In this document: positions 47,391 to 61,196 of the stretch, one piece after another
Numbering within the stretch: position 1 is the stretch's first letter
Layout of the letters: the number at the start of each line of letters is the position of its first letter
DNA from: Prunella strophiata
Lineage: Eukaryota; Chordata; Aves; Passeriformes; Prunellidae
Assembly (NCBI GenBank): GCA_036583965.1
Contig: JAZBQD010000034.1
Span: 372,001 to 436,000, forward strand
Reading direction: 5' to 3'
Length of the DNA: 64,000 nt
Program-made: the position numbers and the translations under genes
The notes under the pieces: generated by a model
Told to the model about the DNA's origin: nothing
Seen by the model: only the letters and a program-made list of their open reading frames with translations
The model's database searches: none

Positions 47391-49269
47391 AGCTGAGAGA
47401 TAGTAATTGAAATAGAGACCAATTTCCATGTAAGAGAAGGTTTATTACTGGCACCATATAGGCATTTTATAGATCAGGAAGCAGGGAGTTAATCACTCTG
47501 GCACCCTAGACTCCTCTGAATCCTCCAACTTATGGAGAAGAACTGGAGGACAGGGCCTGGAAAACAGCCTTTGTGGGAACTGTTAATACCTCTTACTGTG
47601 GGAGCTTGTGATGGCAGAGTATTTCAACAGACTAGGAGGGAAATAACATCCATAACAATGAGCTGCATGGCACATTTACCCTTTCCCCTAAAACGGAACA
47701 GTTGGTTATAATAACAATCTCCTCATTTTTAAATGTTATGTTGTAGTAGGTCTCCTTCAGTTGAGGATAACTTTATGCAGGATTTTAAGCTAGGTTTGGC
47801 GGTAAGACAATAAATAGTCTGTATTATTTATGTAATTGGTGTGGGTGCTCTGGTTGTTACGAACACAGGTAGCAGTGGATGGGAGAGGAGCCTACATAGA
47901 AAGCAGCTGAAAGCCCACCTGAGTCTTCAGAGATCCTGTCTGAACTAACTGAGACATTTCCTTATGGCCTGTTTGGAGACTTTCTTCATTTAGAGAGTTT
48001 ACTTAATCCAACATATTAGCTCATTCTCTTGGCTTAGGCTCTGAGCTAAGAGTATTTTGTGATGTTACCTTTTTAACACAGCTGGTCAGGAGTGGAAATG
48101 ACCAAGGTTTTCCTCTGCTAAGAAGAGGACATGAAAGCCCTAAGAGGAGATAAAAGCTTTTGAAGCCCTCAGTTTGATCAGGAGATAAAGATGAATGATC
48201 TGGCACCCTGATAGTCCAATTAGGGGAATCAGTTCCCATTTCCTGAAGCTGTCTGTGGAATGTGGAGCTGGATTTCTGCTGTGTTATAATGGAGACTTTA
48301 AGTGCTGAAAATTCAAATACCTGAGTGTGATTTAAAAAAATAGGGGAACTTACAAATGTGTTCTGGCACTCAATACCAAGAATGCCACTTGCAGTTGGTG
48401 TGGAGGTTTGGCGGGTTCTGAAGGGGTGTTGGTCAGGGAGGTGGGGGGTAGAACCCCATGGCAGTTACCCCTGCTTTGTTTGGAGTCCCAAAAACACCGC
48501 AGGGACAGACAGGCTCCCCTCCACGTGCTCCATGTGCTTCAGCTCTGCCAGGCTGGGGTAAACGTGGTGCAGGTCTGCTTTTGCCCTCACTGCTCATGAC
48601 AAAATGCTTTAATGTTGCCGTGATAGTTCTCTGCAGCGAGGCCTGGAGGGTGTCAAGGAAGTTATAATATCTTCAGCATTTACGCTGTGCCTACGGGTAA
48701 TAACTTTACTGTAATTTTCTGAAGATTCATTATCCAAAATCTTAATTCATTATAATAGCCCTTATGAAAACTGTAGAAACTAACATTTTCTTGTGCTTTC
48801 TTATTTGCACAGTGTGAGAGATTCATTGCTCTGTTTTAATTTGTTTCATGGGGTGTGTTTGAGTACATTCCATACAGTGCTGTTATTGAATTTCTGTGAC
48901 TGTCATTACAGAGCCATACAACCTTTAGGAACTCATATTCTGAGCTTCCCAGTTCTGTAATCTGCTTCACATTTAAGAATTGATATAATTAGCTTCTTCA
49001 GAGTTATAATGATAGAGCCAAAAAGAGAAGGCTTCCAAAAGCAAAGCAAAGTTAAACATATCTAAGGCCAAAGAATAGGGAAGACAAGGAAATAAAGTTT
49101 TGGTGTGATTACGGAATTATTTCTGTTTTCTTGGTCTGTACTTACATGCAAGTATTTTGCTTTATAAAACATTGCTTCCGCAGTTTTATTTTGTTCTTTT
49201 GGGACAGTTCAAAGAGCTGGGAAGCGTATGTTTATGTAACTTGAACAACTGATAGTCCAGAGAAGCTGT

Positions 49270-49420
49270 GTCTGCCCCTGGATCCCTGAAACAATCCCAG
49301 GCCAGGTTGGATGGGGCTTGGAGCAGCCTGGGACAGTGAAAAGTGTCCCTGCCCATGGCAGGGGTGGGACAGGATGGGCTTTAAAGTCCTTCCAAACTTA
49401 ATCTTTCTGTGATTCTATAA
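49270..49420 (+). mobile_element. CR1 LINE 3' end fragment
   Basis: Contains the characteristic avian CR1 3' region: a CCAGGTTGGATGGGGCTTGG word, GCAGCCTGGGACAGTG, TGTCCCTGCCCATGGCAGGG, GGGCTTTAAAGTCC, TTCCAA and a GATTCTATAA tail. Heavily 5'-truncated, as most CR1 copies are. Plus orientation. Confidence 0.85.
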
Positions 49421-52400
49421 AATTTCCTGGATAATTGAAAAATTCCCTGGCACCAGAGCTTGTGAATCTGCTGTCTTCCTTCAGGATCCTGATGCCACCA
49501 AGGTAGTTATAAGAGTACAAAGAGAAAAAAAGGATCCCTGGATCCTTTGCTTTCACACTTGGTTCAGTATGTTTGAAATTGTTGCTGATCAGTATTGAAG
49601 GTGTTTCGCTGGTCTGTTCTTTCTCTTCGCTGCCGTGGCCACTGCTGTCATCTCTGACCGCAGCAGTGCCACTGGGGACTGAGGGCAGTGGTGCCACCAG
49701 CTCCTGCTTGAATCAAAGACCCTGGGTGGGCTCCTGGAGCTGTGGAGCTCCTGGAACATCGTAGCCTAAGGCTGCCCCTCACGGTCACAGGTGTATAAAG
49801 GTGAGCAGGGGATGGAGTTCTCCTGTCACCTGACATTGTTGGCTGTCCATGTTTTATTCGCACAGCACTGCACTGACACGGAATTCTCTTTTGGAGTTGT
49901 AAATCTTGCAGTTATAAGGATCCGGGACTCATCATGTCACTGTTTTTCAGGAGTCTTGAACCAAGGTTTTCCTACTGGAACTTAATTCCCTGCTCCTTGC
50001 TGGCAGTGTCTGAGGGCGGTAGGACTGTCAGCCTTGGGCTCCTTGCTGGAAGCAGGACAGGGAGGGGTGAAGGGATGAGCCCCGCGGTGTGGGGCTCACC
50101 AGCCTCTTGCTGCCCTGAGCCCCGGGGCTCCCTGCAGGACCTACGCAGAAGATGAGATCACCTCCACATCTTTTTACGACCACTTTCAGCAGGGTTTCTC
50201 TCTGCCTTTTGAATATGTAGCACAGCCTTTGTTGTTGAAGTGTGTTTTATTATACGTCCAAAATGCTTTATCATTAATTTTTCATAGTGCTTAGAAGTCC
50301 AGGGGCATTGCATTGCTGTGGTGGGAGGGGATTACTTTTCTATTTTTGTATGCTAATAGCATGTGTGAGTTTTGAAAATTATTTTGAAGAAGGTGTTTAA
50401 AATATCATATTTATTTTAGTTTACAATTTGTCACGGTATAGATGGGGTAGTTTTTATTGTGAGTGCTATATTCATGCTGACTTGGAATGACCCTGTCACA
50501 CGTGAAAACAAATCAGATTGTTGCTGTTAATGAGCTTTTCAATTTACTATTCAGTGGATCAGATAAGTGGATTTAAGAGGTAATGATCCTGCTTAGCACT
50601 CAGGCTTGTCTGTCAGATCCTAGTAGTGTGGGAAATCCCCAGGGACAAAAGCGTTGACACAGTTCTTGATGGGATAATGGGAATCAAAGCTAATGGATGA
50701 TAAAAGGAGTAGTAAGAGTTACAAGGATAATTGTGGATTAAAGCACTGCTCTTTGTCAACACTGACTGCTGTTTTAGTATTTTATTTGTTAAACTCTGAT
50801 GTGGGGAGAGCCGAGTTTGACAGCAGAGCACAATGCGCCGGGCTGGCTCCCGGGGCAGGAAGGGAGGCTCGGAACACACATGGGTAGCTGCTGATGCCTT
50901 TGCATTCCTTGATACCTCTTTTTTTCTTGTCATGATACCAAACACAAAAATTCCTAAAATTGCAGCTGCTGTAGCATTTCAGCAGTGCGTTGTTTAGGAA
51001 GTGGATTTTTTATAATTAGAAGATACAATTATTTATATTTCAATATATTATTTTTGCTATGCCTAATTGCTGTAAGCAATAATTTTACATTTACAGTGTG
51101 AACATAGTATTTTGCAAATTTATTTATTTAAAGATTGCATTATATAGTACTATTTTTTGTCATATTTTTGATTGTCCTTTCACTACTGATTTCGCCATCA
51201 AAAACTACCTTAATACAATTATAAAAGGATAAATTAGCTTACAAATTAAGTTACCCTTGATTTTGATTTTGATTTTGGTACAATTTCTGGTTAGAGCTGC
51301 AAGTTTACATACTCCTGACTTTAGTAAGCTGGAATTTAAAGTCTTTGGGATGTGCAAATACAATTGTTGTTGTTAATAGTTTTTATTGTTATTATTAACT
51401 GCCTCAGAGGTGGAGCATTGGTCATTTGGTTTTTAAACCAAGTCCCAGGATTACATCACTGGCAGAGGGGAGGCTGCTGTGGCACAGGTCCCAGTGTGGG
51501 GCGGGGTGGCACGGGGCTGTCAGGAAGGGAGCTGGCAGCAGATGGCACCAGGCTCTCACCGCTGGGAGCTGCGCTGCCGCTGTCCCTGCTGCTGGCCGCG
51601 ATGCCACCCGCAGCACGGTGCCGTGGAGCCCGGGCTGTCCGGGGCAGTGTCCCCAAGGGCTGGAATGGCTGCAGTGACACCCCTGAGCGCCGGCCGTGCG
51701 CTTTACCCAGCAAAGCGCGGCTGGCGAGTGCGGGGAGGGGCTGGCACAGGCTTGGACAGCAGCTTTGCACTATTGACACCTTTCTGTCTCTGAAATTGAT
51801 TTAACCCTACAAAATGTTTTTATCTGAACTAAATGTAAGAATACTAAAACCACCGGAAAACTTCATGAAGATGGAAAAAATACAGTTGCTGTGTCCGATG
51901 CATTTGCAGCTGCACATTACCCACAGCTGAGTCTGCAGGGTGCTGGGAGACCGACCCTGAACTGGGTGTCCTGGACTGGAAATAAAGGGACACATACACT
52001 GCTGCAAGCTATTGGGCTGCCTAAGCCTTTGTTCTCCATTCAAGGACATAAAACAATGTCTGAAAAGTACCAAATTTACCAGATTTTATGACCAGCAGTG
52101 CAAGAACTTGTAAGCTTAAGGACAGCATTGAATCACATCCCACTGAGGACAGACTGACCAAGATGTTTTCTCCACCCCTTTGTAATTTTCTGTAATAAAC
52201 CAGGTTTTTGAATAGAGACGGTATTGTTCCAAGAACAGCAAAGTGAGGTTAACGGGAAAATTTGCACTCCTTTGTGGGAAGAAATGTTTTGTAAGGGCAA
52301 GTAAAAGCCTCAGTCCCCACATCACAGGACACCACCAGAGAGTGGATAAGCCTCTCCTATGAGTGCTGCAGCCTGTAATGTCATAGGTCGGATGGACAGG

Positions 52401-55400
52401 TTCTTATGCCTGTGCTTTTCTCCTGCACAGTCAAATTGGGGAATGTTTTAGAATAACTGAAAATGTTGAACATAGTTAGTATCTATAGTATGTTACTGTT
52501 GAAATGTTAATTTCCAGGTGTACGCTCGGATGTCCGAAGTCTTGGGAATAAAAGGTAACAACCATGTTATGGAAGCATTTATGACCAAAAATATAAGTTT
52601 GTGACTGGGTTCTATTGTGTATGTTGTTTGTTCTGTCTTTAACATGCTACATTTGCTCTTTGCTAGAAAAATGTTTTCTGTGAATTTGAAACTATTTGAA
52701 GTAAGGGATAACCATTTTCTGAAGGACCCATATCTTACTTTCTGAAGGTACTTCAAGCCTCTAAGTGAACAGTTGCAGCTCAGTATTTCCACCACAGTGC
52801 CTGTGTCCCCTCTCAAAATGGCTTAAGGGGGCGTAGAGCTGAGATGTCCCAGCCTCTTTTTCAGTGACAAACTGGCACAAACAGCCCCCATCCCTCCCTT
52901 CTCCTTCCTGCACCCCTCCAGTGTGGAATTGCCTGTAAAGCTTCATGGTAATTCAAAGTGGGGAACTGACCAAAGTAAACTAATCTTCTGCTGTTTTGGG
53001 AAAGTTTTCTTGGGTTGATTTTTGTTCAAGATCTGGCAAATTTTGCTATCTTAAAAATGCAGATTCACAGAGGAGGATTCTTAGGCCTGATACTGAAGGA
53101 GACAAGAGGAATTATCATCACCTTTCTTCACATCTCTGGCATTTGCAGAATAAGATGGTGTGTTATTTTGGCAGAGAAGTGCTGCAGTGCTCTCTCTTAA
53201 GAATATTCCTAGACAATTACTCTGGAGAACATACACCATTTCTCATGCTTCTGCTACAGCAGCTTTCCTTGGCTGCCAGCAAAATTAGCAGGATTTTGTT
53301 TTTTATTACATATGGCCTTCATGATATTTACTAGTTTTTCCTGAGGCAAAAAGAGTTTCATCTAAAATCATTTTTCTCTTGAAGCAAAACAAAATGATCC
53401 CTCTGAAAAACTGTGAATATATGCAAAAAAATCTGGGAGTGCCCAGGAGACAGCGTGGCCCATGTGTGCCTGGAGAAAGAAACAAGTGTCTCACCTCTTT
53501 GTTTCACAATGAGGGAGATGTGTCTCCCTCATTGCTGCCTGTCCTCTCAATCTGACTTACAGGACCTTTGAACACTCCCAGCAGACTTTGGCCTGCTGGA
53601 CACAGCTCTCTGCTGGTGTCACCAGGCTGGCTGTGACCTGCTGGGTCAGTACTGATCAGGACTTGTAATAATTCAAACGAGGTCATTTTCTGATACAACT
53701 TAAATATCTGTGGAACACAAGGCATAAACACTTAACTTCCTCAAACCAGAAGCTGAGTGTTGTATCTTGCCTTAGGATAACAACAGTACACATCCAACCT
53801 TGATATTTATCTAGAGCAGTCTTTGAAGACAGGTAAATGGAGGGTGATGGATGGAAAAATACTGATAGTGTTACTGTGGAGTTTTGGGAAGCAGCCCATG
53901 CCATGGAGTGTGATGGCTGGGCTGTGTTTGATTGTTTCACACTGCAGTGAACCTTGAACAGCTGAGGAAAAAGGAGGCAGAGGACTCTTCTTTGGATACC
54001 ATCCTTTTGCTTCTCTCGCTACTCATTGCTACCATTGAGAGGAATTCTCTGTTATGTTTGCCAGTTGAAGGAATGGCATCATTTAACAGGTTGTATAAGC
54101 AGTCCTATGTGTGTTTTGATTGGATAGGGTTGTGTTTGCACAATTACTGTAAATTAAGTTAAAAAATTTTGTTTCTTCATGTTAAAGAGTGTAGTGTTAA
54201 TAGGTTTTAGTGTTACATGGAAGATTTTAAAAGAAAACAAGGTACATAAAAAGCAAAAATCCGTGCTGCCTTTTAGATTACACACTGTAGTTTTATTTTC
54301 TCTTTCCTTGTGGCCTACTGTGTTTTCATAAAGCCAGGAGTTGTTAATGGATTAGATTGAATATTGTATTTAACAGATTGTATGCTATCACCTGACATGG
54401 ACACTTCACTGAGTGGCGGTAAGAAGTAGCTGTAAATCCTGGATAAACACAGCTGTGTTTGTGGCAATTAGGGTCTTCTTCCCAGTGGTAGCATGCCAGG
54501 TGGAAATTCCGGGTGTGAAATCATAGGATATTGATCTGTATAATCCAAACCCGATGGTGTGATGGGCCAATCCAGTCTGGCAGCTTTCCTGGTGCTCTGT
54601 TACTGGGAATTTTCTTAGCACATTTGCAGCAGCAGCAGGCAGGATCCCTGACTGTGAGCCCATTCACCTGTTCCTCCTGTGGATGTAGTGAGTGTTTTAA
54701 CCACAGGTATTTTAGAGAGCCACTCGTCTACCTTTCTGTCTTACCCTACAGATCCAGTTTTCCTTTAAGTAGGTGCCCACCTGCCTTGGTTCTTCCCTGC
54801 ACAGGTAAGGAAATGCTGAGACTGGAGGAGTTTTAGTTCCATCTGCTGCTTGAGCCTGTTCTGGGCATTTGGCTGGAAGTGTCTTGTCTTTATTTTGGCT
54901 GCAATCACCTTTCCTTTTCTTCCCTTACCCTTTGTGAACCTCTTCTGTTTTTTTTTCCAGTTATTATCAAAATCACATGGAAATTATTTATCATGAGGTG
55001 GACTTACAAAATGTTTTCCCAAGTATTTGGTATTTTTAGTCATGATAAAATAAGTGAATCATAAATAAGAAGTGCATGTCCAAACATTACTGTGGGATGT
55101 CACTGTGGTGAATGCACCTATGTGTCAATAGAGGGATTTTCCATGTCACAGCTTTTCAGTGTGGATCTCTGAATATTTTTTGGAATACTCACACTGAAAT
55201 GGCTCCTTGAATCACAGCAAATAATTCAGTACTTTTACTCATGATAGAATGTACAGTTTTTAACTATTCACCTTTCATTATTCAGTCCAGCTCTAATGAG
55301 TCTCATTGCTGTCTAAGCCACTGAGAACTTTCAGGGTAAGTGATGATAATCTGTTAGAAATAACTAAAACCTGACTGTACAGAGCTTTCTTGGCAACAAA

Positions 55401-57199
55401 TTGCTATCTGTGTTTTTACTGAAACTTCAGCACCACATAAGGAACAGATTTTCAGTGTCTTTTCAAGGGTTTTGGAGGCCCATTTTTCTTTGCACTGTAA
55501 TGGGAATTGGAGAGCACATCCTTAAGCAACTTTGAAAGTTTTGTTTAAAATGTAGGATTTTTTTCCCATCTTTTCTGTAATGCAACTACACTTGTAATAT
55601 CCTTAACTTGTGACCAAGACTGTTCATAAATTTAAGTTCCCAATTCATGTAATTCTTAGATAAGCTTAAAAGGTTTTCACTCTCTGCTTTAATTATTTAA
55701 CAGGCAAACAAAAGCCCAAAACAACCACCTCAGCCAAATTTGGTGCTTTATGGCAGTCATCACATCTTCTAGCTGGTAGCAGCTTAACTCTTGCAACTGC
55801 TTCCTTGGCATATTCCCAGCTCCCCTGTGCATGGGAGGTTCAGCAACCCACGTGTGAGCAGAAATTCCTATGTTCCTGGCATTCCTCTGCATTGGGATGG
55901 TGAACCTGTCATTACCTTTTAGAAAACAGGTTCAGGGCCTCCTGGAAAGGGCATGACTCATCTGAAACTTCATGGTTATTTCCTTTGACTCTGTTACATT
56001 TACTTCATCTTTTAAATCACTAAATCACTTGAGTGACAAAGAGAGAGGGACCCTGGCCCTTGGATTTACGAGCTGTTTTGCCATGATTTCTTTGAGATCT
56101 GTAAATTTTTCTGCTCTTTCATTCCTTGCTTCTCTTCCTTACATACTGGAAGACTGCTTTTTGTATTATGAGATTCCTCTTAAGATCTTTAGAAGTTTTC
56201 TCAGATACTTATGAAGTTTTTCAAATGTTTCTTTAAAAACTATATTTTATGTGTGTTTCATCTTACTTGATACTGGCAAGGCCGAAACTGAAATGGGAAT
56301 TTCTGTGATCGCCTCTGTTCACTCAAGAGTACTTTCCAGCTTTTATAGTATTGTTCCATCTTTCAGCATCCAAATACAACCCTGAACCGAAAGAACAGAT
56401 ACAGACAAAAGTACTCTGAATGTTGGATGAGGAGACTTCCTTGCACAGTTTTAATTTTCTCTTCAAGCTGTCACCATGGCTTCTTGTTTTTCTTTAAATG
56501 TCTTGTAACAGAAGGGTAAAGATTCTGCTCTTTTGCAAAATAGCCTTTTTATGATTTCGATATTGGTGTCAAATCTGGGTAGTTCAAATTCCTTTCTGTT
56601 GCTTTGTATGGTATATACTTGTTAAGGATTTAGTGCAACTATAAACATCTCCAGAACTCCCCATAGTAGGGATAAACTGTGAATTATGGACTTGTTTGAA
56701 TGGGGTATTTCTTTAAGGCAATCTGAACCAATATAGCTCTTCACAGAGATTTTATAAAGTAAATCAATGTCTGACCATAAATTTAAATTGAGGAATTGCT
56801 TTGGTAATTGCATTGTTATGTGTCTTTTCCTGAGCAAATAATACTGAACATTTAGATGCTTTAAACTGTGTTGAGTGTACAACTTCCTGAAAAAAATAGT
56901 TTATGTGTTGTATACATTCCCTAGCCTGTGAATATGTAAAATCAATAATCAGTGCTGATTTTAAGGCATTTAACATCTCTTCTTCAGGCTCTTTTCTCTC
57001 AAAACCAAAATCCTACTTCATCACAGTATGAGTAGCTGGTGCTGATGGTATCTCTTACTTCAGGTCTGTCATCAATGGATGTGACAGCTGAAAGTGAGAA
57101 TCGTGCACATTCCACAGCCAGGGAAACTGAGCAGACAAAGCTGGGCTGACTCATTCCACTGCCACGTTGGGGCACACCCGGCTCCCAGAGCAGCACCAC
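49421..57199. other. Non-coding DNA
   Basis: Mostly AT-rich. A GC- and CpG-rich patch at about 51,490-51,760 carries overlapping frames in several phases but no splice-flanked exon. A (GATTTT)3 microsatellite is at 51,259-51,276. No gene or RNA supported. Confidence 0.45.
53507..53534. repeat. Perfect 12-bp inverted repeat with 4-nt loop
   Basis: CAATGAGGGAGA (53,507-53,518), loop TGTG, TCTCCCTCATTG (53,523-53,534). Arms match exactly. Confidence 0.95.
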
Positions 57200-57338
57200 C
57201 CAGGCAGAGTTCAGGGCTGTTTGGACAATGCTCTCAGTCACACGATGTGACTTTTGGGGATGTTCTGTGCAGGACTGAGAGCTGGACTCAGTGATCCTTG
57301 TGGTCCCTCCTGACTCAGCTGATTCTGTGATTCTGTGG
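57200..57338 (+). mobile_element. CR1-type LINE 3' tail
   Basis: GCTGGACTCAGTGATCCTTG, GGTCCCTCCTGACTC and the octamer tail GATTCTGTGATTCTGTG are the CR1 3'-terminal signature. The upstream edge is uncertain and may reach about 57,110. Confidence 0.75.
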
Positions 57339-57465
57339 GTTTGATGTCATGGAGTAGGTGCCAGGGTTCCCAAGCCAGGAAATCACAAGGCCTCTTTGTT
57401 TGAATAGGCTGGTGTCCAAATACAGGGTGTCAGAGAATGGACCAGGCTTTGCTCACCTGGTGCCA

Positions 57466-57710
57466 AAAATAGGACAAGAGGCAATAGGCACAAACTGATT
57501 CCCAGAAGTTCCACCTGCACAGGAGGCAGAACTTTGCTGCCCTTGGCAGTGCCCAGCCCTGAGCAGATGGTGCAGAGGCTGTGGAGTGTCCCTGCCTGGG
57601 GCCATTGCAGAGCTGTGAGCACAGCCTGCTGTGCCCTGAGCTCTGGGATGGCCCTGCTGGAGCAGGCGAGCCTCTGTGGGCCCCTCAGCCTGACCCACTC
57701 TGGGATTCAG
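57466..57710 (+). mobile_element. CR1 LINE 3' region, second fragment
   Basis: Shows the CR1 3' series in order: GACAAGAGGCAATAGGCACA, AACTGATTCCCAGAAGTTCC, CTGTGGAGTGTCCCTGCCTG, GGATGGCCCTGCTGGAGCAG and a final CTGGGATTCAG-type tail. Same orientation as the fragment 130 bp upstream. It appears internally shortened relative to typical copies. Confidence 0.7.
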
Positions 57711-60700
57711 CAACCTCACTCGAAAAATTACATCCCTCCACTTCACTGGTGTGAGTTCACCACTTTCATCCCAAGGCCAGCACCACCTCTTCACCTCCTG
57801 CTGGGTGGAGCAGGTGAGCACAGGAGGTTCCCTCCCAGCTCCCCGGGTGTCTGCACGGACTGGCACAGCACTGCAGCTGGGCAGGGTCCTGCCCCTGCCC
57901 CACCTCTCACCCTTCACTGCAGAAAGCAGTGGAGCTGCAGGGTTTCACTGAAAGGCTCTTAGCATGTCTTGTCATTGCCTGATTCAGGGTTCCTCAGTGT
58001 GTCACTGATAAAACAGCCATGACTTTTCATGTGGATTTTTGTCTGGGTTCAGATATTTTTGTGAAATTCTTATCTAGTCATGGATGCTAACTTGCTCTCT
58101 GTTGGAACCTTTTGGAGCTTATTCTAATTAATATTCACTTACCATAAGTTGCAGAAGAATGTTTGTTCCTGGAGTGTTCAGTCAGTCAAGCAAGAAGACA
58201 TAAAAAAAACAACCCTTGGTAGCAGTGTTTGATGTGACACAATATTTAAAGGTATATGACAGATAATAAACCACCAGGGCTCGTGAAAGCAACTTTTCAG
58301 TAATTTTCTAGAGGGGGTTGTTACACAAACAGAGGGGAAGGCACCTGGAATATGACAATTGGTATCATTTTATTTCTCCATAGAACTCTAATACTGTAGG
58401 AATAATTTTAATATATTTCCTTGGGTTGAAAGATGAGTGTGGGTTTTCACATTCCATAAGTGAATTTTGTTTAATGAAAACCATACAAGGTGTACTTCTA
58501 TATGCTGACTTGAAATACCATTAAGCAGCTAACTTGATATTTTAAATATGCATGTGTTTATTTTCTCATAGCATCACAGAAATCAGACTGGAAAGGACTT
58601 GAAACATTGCTAAGGAATTCAGCAAAACCAGACTGAGAGACATTTATTTCATTAACAAGATTTATGAAGGAACTAATGAGCTCTTTCCTCCTTTCTACTG
58701 GATACTTATTGCTTCTATAGGATTCAGAACGCTTTCAGAATCCCCATGAAATGTAGCACAGGGCCCCTGACTGCGAATGCTTGCCTTGTTATTCCTGTGT
58801 TTCCTGACAGAATCACCTCACATTGCTGCTAAAGCCAGCAAGCATTCAGCATTTCCTGGTTTTTTGGAGGCATTCAAAGGAATGTATTCTCACAGGAGCT
58901 CTCCAGAAGTAGAGTCAAGATACACTGTTGGTGCAAGTAATACCTTCTAAGGCTGAAAAGTCTGGATAGCTTTCAGATTACTCACATTATATTTGCAATA
59001 AATTAGTTTCTGCTAGTGAAATAGATGTAATAATATCAGAAAGAAAGGATGTAATAATATCACCTAGAAAGGATGAAAAAGTAGATATTTAATATCCTAA
59101 GTTCTTTGAAGATTAGCAGTGTGATGAAGCTGTGGAGTTTTTCTTTGCAGAAACTGGGTAACTGTCACGAGAGTGGTTTTCAGGTTTCTGCATGCTCAGG
59201 ATGTCCAGCAGCACTGTCCTCTTCTTTCAAAGAAATAAACTTCTTTATCAGCAGTGTAAAGTATTGAAAGAACAGCAAAAAGAGAGATCAGCTGAAAAAA
59301 CAAATACCCCAAATGGGTTCCATTAGAATGATTCCAAGGAATTCCAAGGAACTCTGAGAATGGTGGCTCTGCTGCTTAGAGGGCTGGGGTTGTGGCCAGG
59401 CAGCTTCAATGCTGCTTCACTTCACCCTGAGCTTGTATTAGTTAAGTTTAAAATTGTGTTCCTTGGCAAACCATAAAAGATTTCAAAAGTATTAGACACC
59501 CACTTTTGTGCTGGAATTTAATATGCAACTTTTTATTGGAAAATAATCGTCCTTGTCTGGCAAAATCCACCATGCAATATTTCTGTTAGTAGGCATAATG
59601 CAATAAAGACAGGGAGGGCTATTTATCACTACAAATTTTGAGGATTTCAGGATTCTTTTTATTATTTTAATATATTTCTTTGGTATTAAATCAGAAAAAT
59701 GATAAATTACACCTGTCGAGGCTGTTTTTCCTTTTTCCCAGAAAATGATGTACAACCTAATTTCACTGGTCATTTTGGCTTTTAAAGATATGTATTTTTT
59801 CCTATTAAAAACTCTACCAATAGGGTTTTTTTTAATAATAATACTGAAGTACTTTTTATTTCAAACATATGAAGTAGTTTATAACTACTTCCTGGCATTG
59901 CAAACTTTGGCCTTTTCACATTATATTTGGGGGTTTTTTAAAGGCTTTAAGTATATATTACTTTGAAAGAAATAGTGTATTGTTAAGATGCTAGATCCAG
60001 TGGATCAATTTTCAGTATTTGAAATAGATTAAATTGTGGCTCTTCTGAAAGGTTAAAGTAATAATTTATTTCATTTCAGTACTTTCCTGTACACCAATCA
60101 GTTCTTACACAGTCTCAGAAGTTGGCTGTTTTTGGTTTTTTTAATGTGTATTACAATCTTTTTCTAAAGGATAAGGTGGAATTAAAAGCAAACCATAATT
60201 TCAGCAACTGCACTTCATAAACAGAAAAAAGAAGAAAAATCATAAGAAGGTATCAACAAAGGCAACAAATTATTGGGGCTGGCATCAGCGTTTCCATTAC
60301 TTTCACAATTATTCCAGGTTTGCATATTTTGAAATATATTAGTCCAATTTGATTTCAAAGCTCAGTTATTTGAATTATAAATCATTATGTCCCTCCTAGC
60401 TGATCAGTTGTGAAATATCTTTGAATTCATTTACATAATGGAATATGTTAGTCATTCCTTTATGTTTGTGAAGCCAAGTGCTCTCTCATACAAGTTTAGT
60501 CCTTTCTGATAATTAACTTTTCCACTCTATGTTTTTGTAGCAAAATAGCTGCATTTTTATTATTTTGTATGGTAACTTGGGGTAAAGTAATTTTAGTCTC
60601 TCAAATGTTCTCAGTACTTGTGTTTGTTAGCCTCATGTTATTAAAGACTCTGCCCTGTAATTGGGGGGAACCAACTATGAAGCTTTGTAAAATAAAACCA

Positions 60701-60994
60701 GATAATCCCATGCTGGATGTTATAGATTGACAGAGAAACAACTCTTAAAACTAAATTAGGAGATTTTCCATTAGCAGGCAGTTATAAAACCTCTTCTTAC
60801 AATGTTACCAGTTTCAAAAAGAGTTGAATCTACTTGAAATGAAAAAGAAAATTGTTTATTCTGATAAAAGTTATTGAAGTCTTTGTTCAGTGATGTGCAG
60901 GGATGGCAGAGTGAAGCAAGCACTCAGAAAACCCCAGTGACAGCAGTGAGTGTGCTGGGTGTTTGTGCAGCATCTGTGAGTTCAGGATGTTCTG
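57711..60994. other. Non-coding DNA
   Basis: Unique, mostly AT-rich sequence. No gene supported. A weak CR1-like word (cacagaaatcagactggaaa) occurs near 58,575 on its own. Confidence 0.45.
59024..59070. repeat. 24-bp tandem duplication
   Basis: GATGTAATAATATCA occurs at 59,024 and 59,048, each followed by an AGAAAG-containing stretch; two copies with a 24-bp period. Confidence 0.8.
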
Positions 60995-61050
60995 GGACAC
61001 AGTGCCAAAAACCTTGCTGAAGTCAAAGTAATCAACCTCCACGGCTGTGT
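60995..61050. mobile_element. Short repeat fragment resembling a common avian LINE segment
   Basis: ACCTTGCTGAAGTCAAAGTA and the following ATCAACCTCCACGGCTGTG resemble a phrase common in interspersed CR1-related copies in birds. Too short for certain assignment or orientation. Confidence 0.35.
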
Positions 61051-61196
61051 TTCAGCTTTGGTGAAGTGTTTGACATGGCTTAGTATGGATGTGATGTATT
61101 TTTATCTCTTGTAACTGAAACAAGTGAGATAAAATAATTTGGTTTATGTGTCTCTTTTGTGACCAGAATATACACCATGAAATATAATTGCTTTAA

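Larger units (their letters stand above)
36867..49269. other. Long non-coding stretch
   Basis: No gene supported. Intervals about 37,090-37,480 and 44,880-45,450 are AT-rich, repeat-free and rich in TAATTA-type and ATTAGC words, resembling conserved non-coding elements. GC-rich patches at 38,300-38,740 and 42,550-42,740 contain overlapping chance frames. The short pentamer repeat AGCAT (three copies) lies near 40,203. Confidence 0.45.

Noticed and set aside
51352..51804. Frames of 83-150 codons in a GC-rich patch
   Set aside because: Open in several phases on both strands at the same place, which is typical of GC-rich non-coding DNA.
51880..52400. Possible solitary LTR (AATAAA-type signals near 51,982 and 52,194)
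   Set aside because: No paired TG...CA ends or target duplication could be found.
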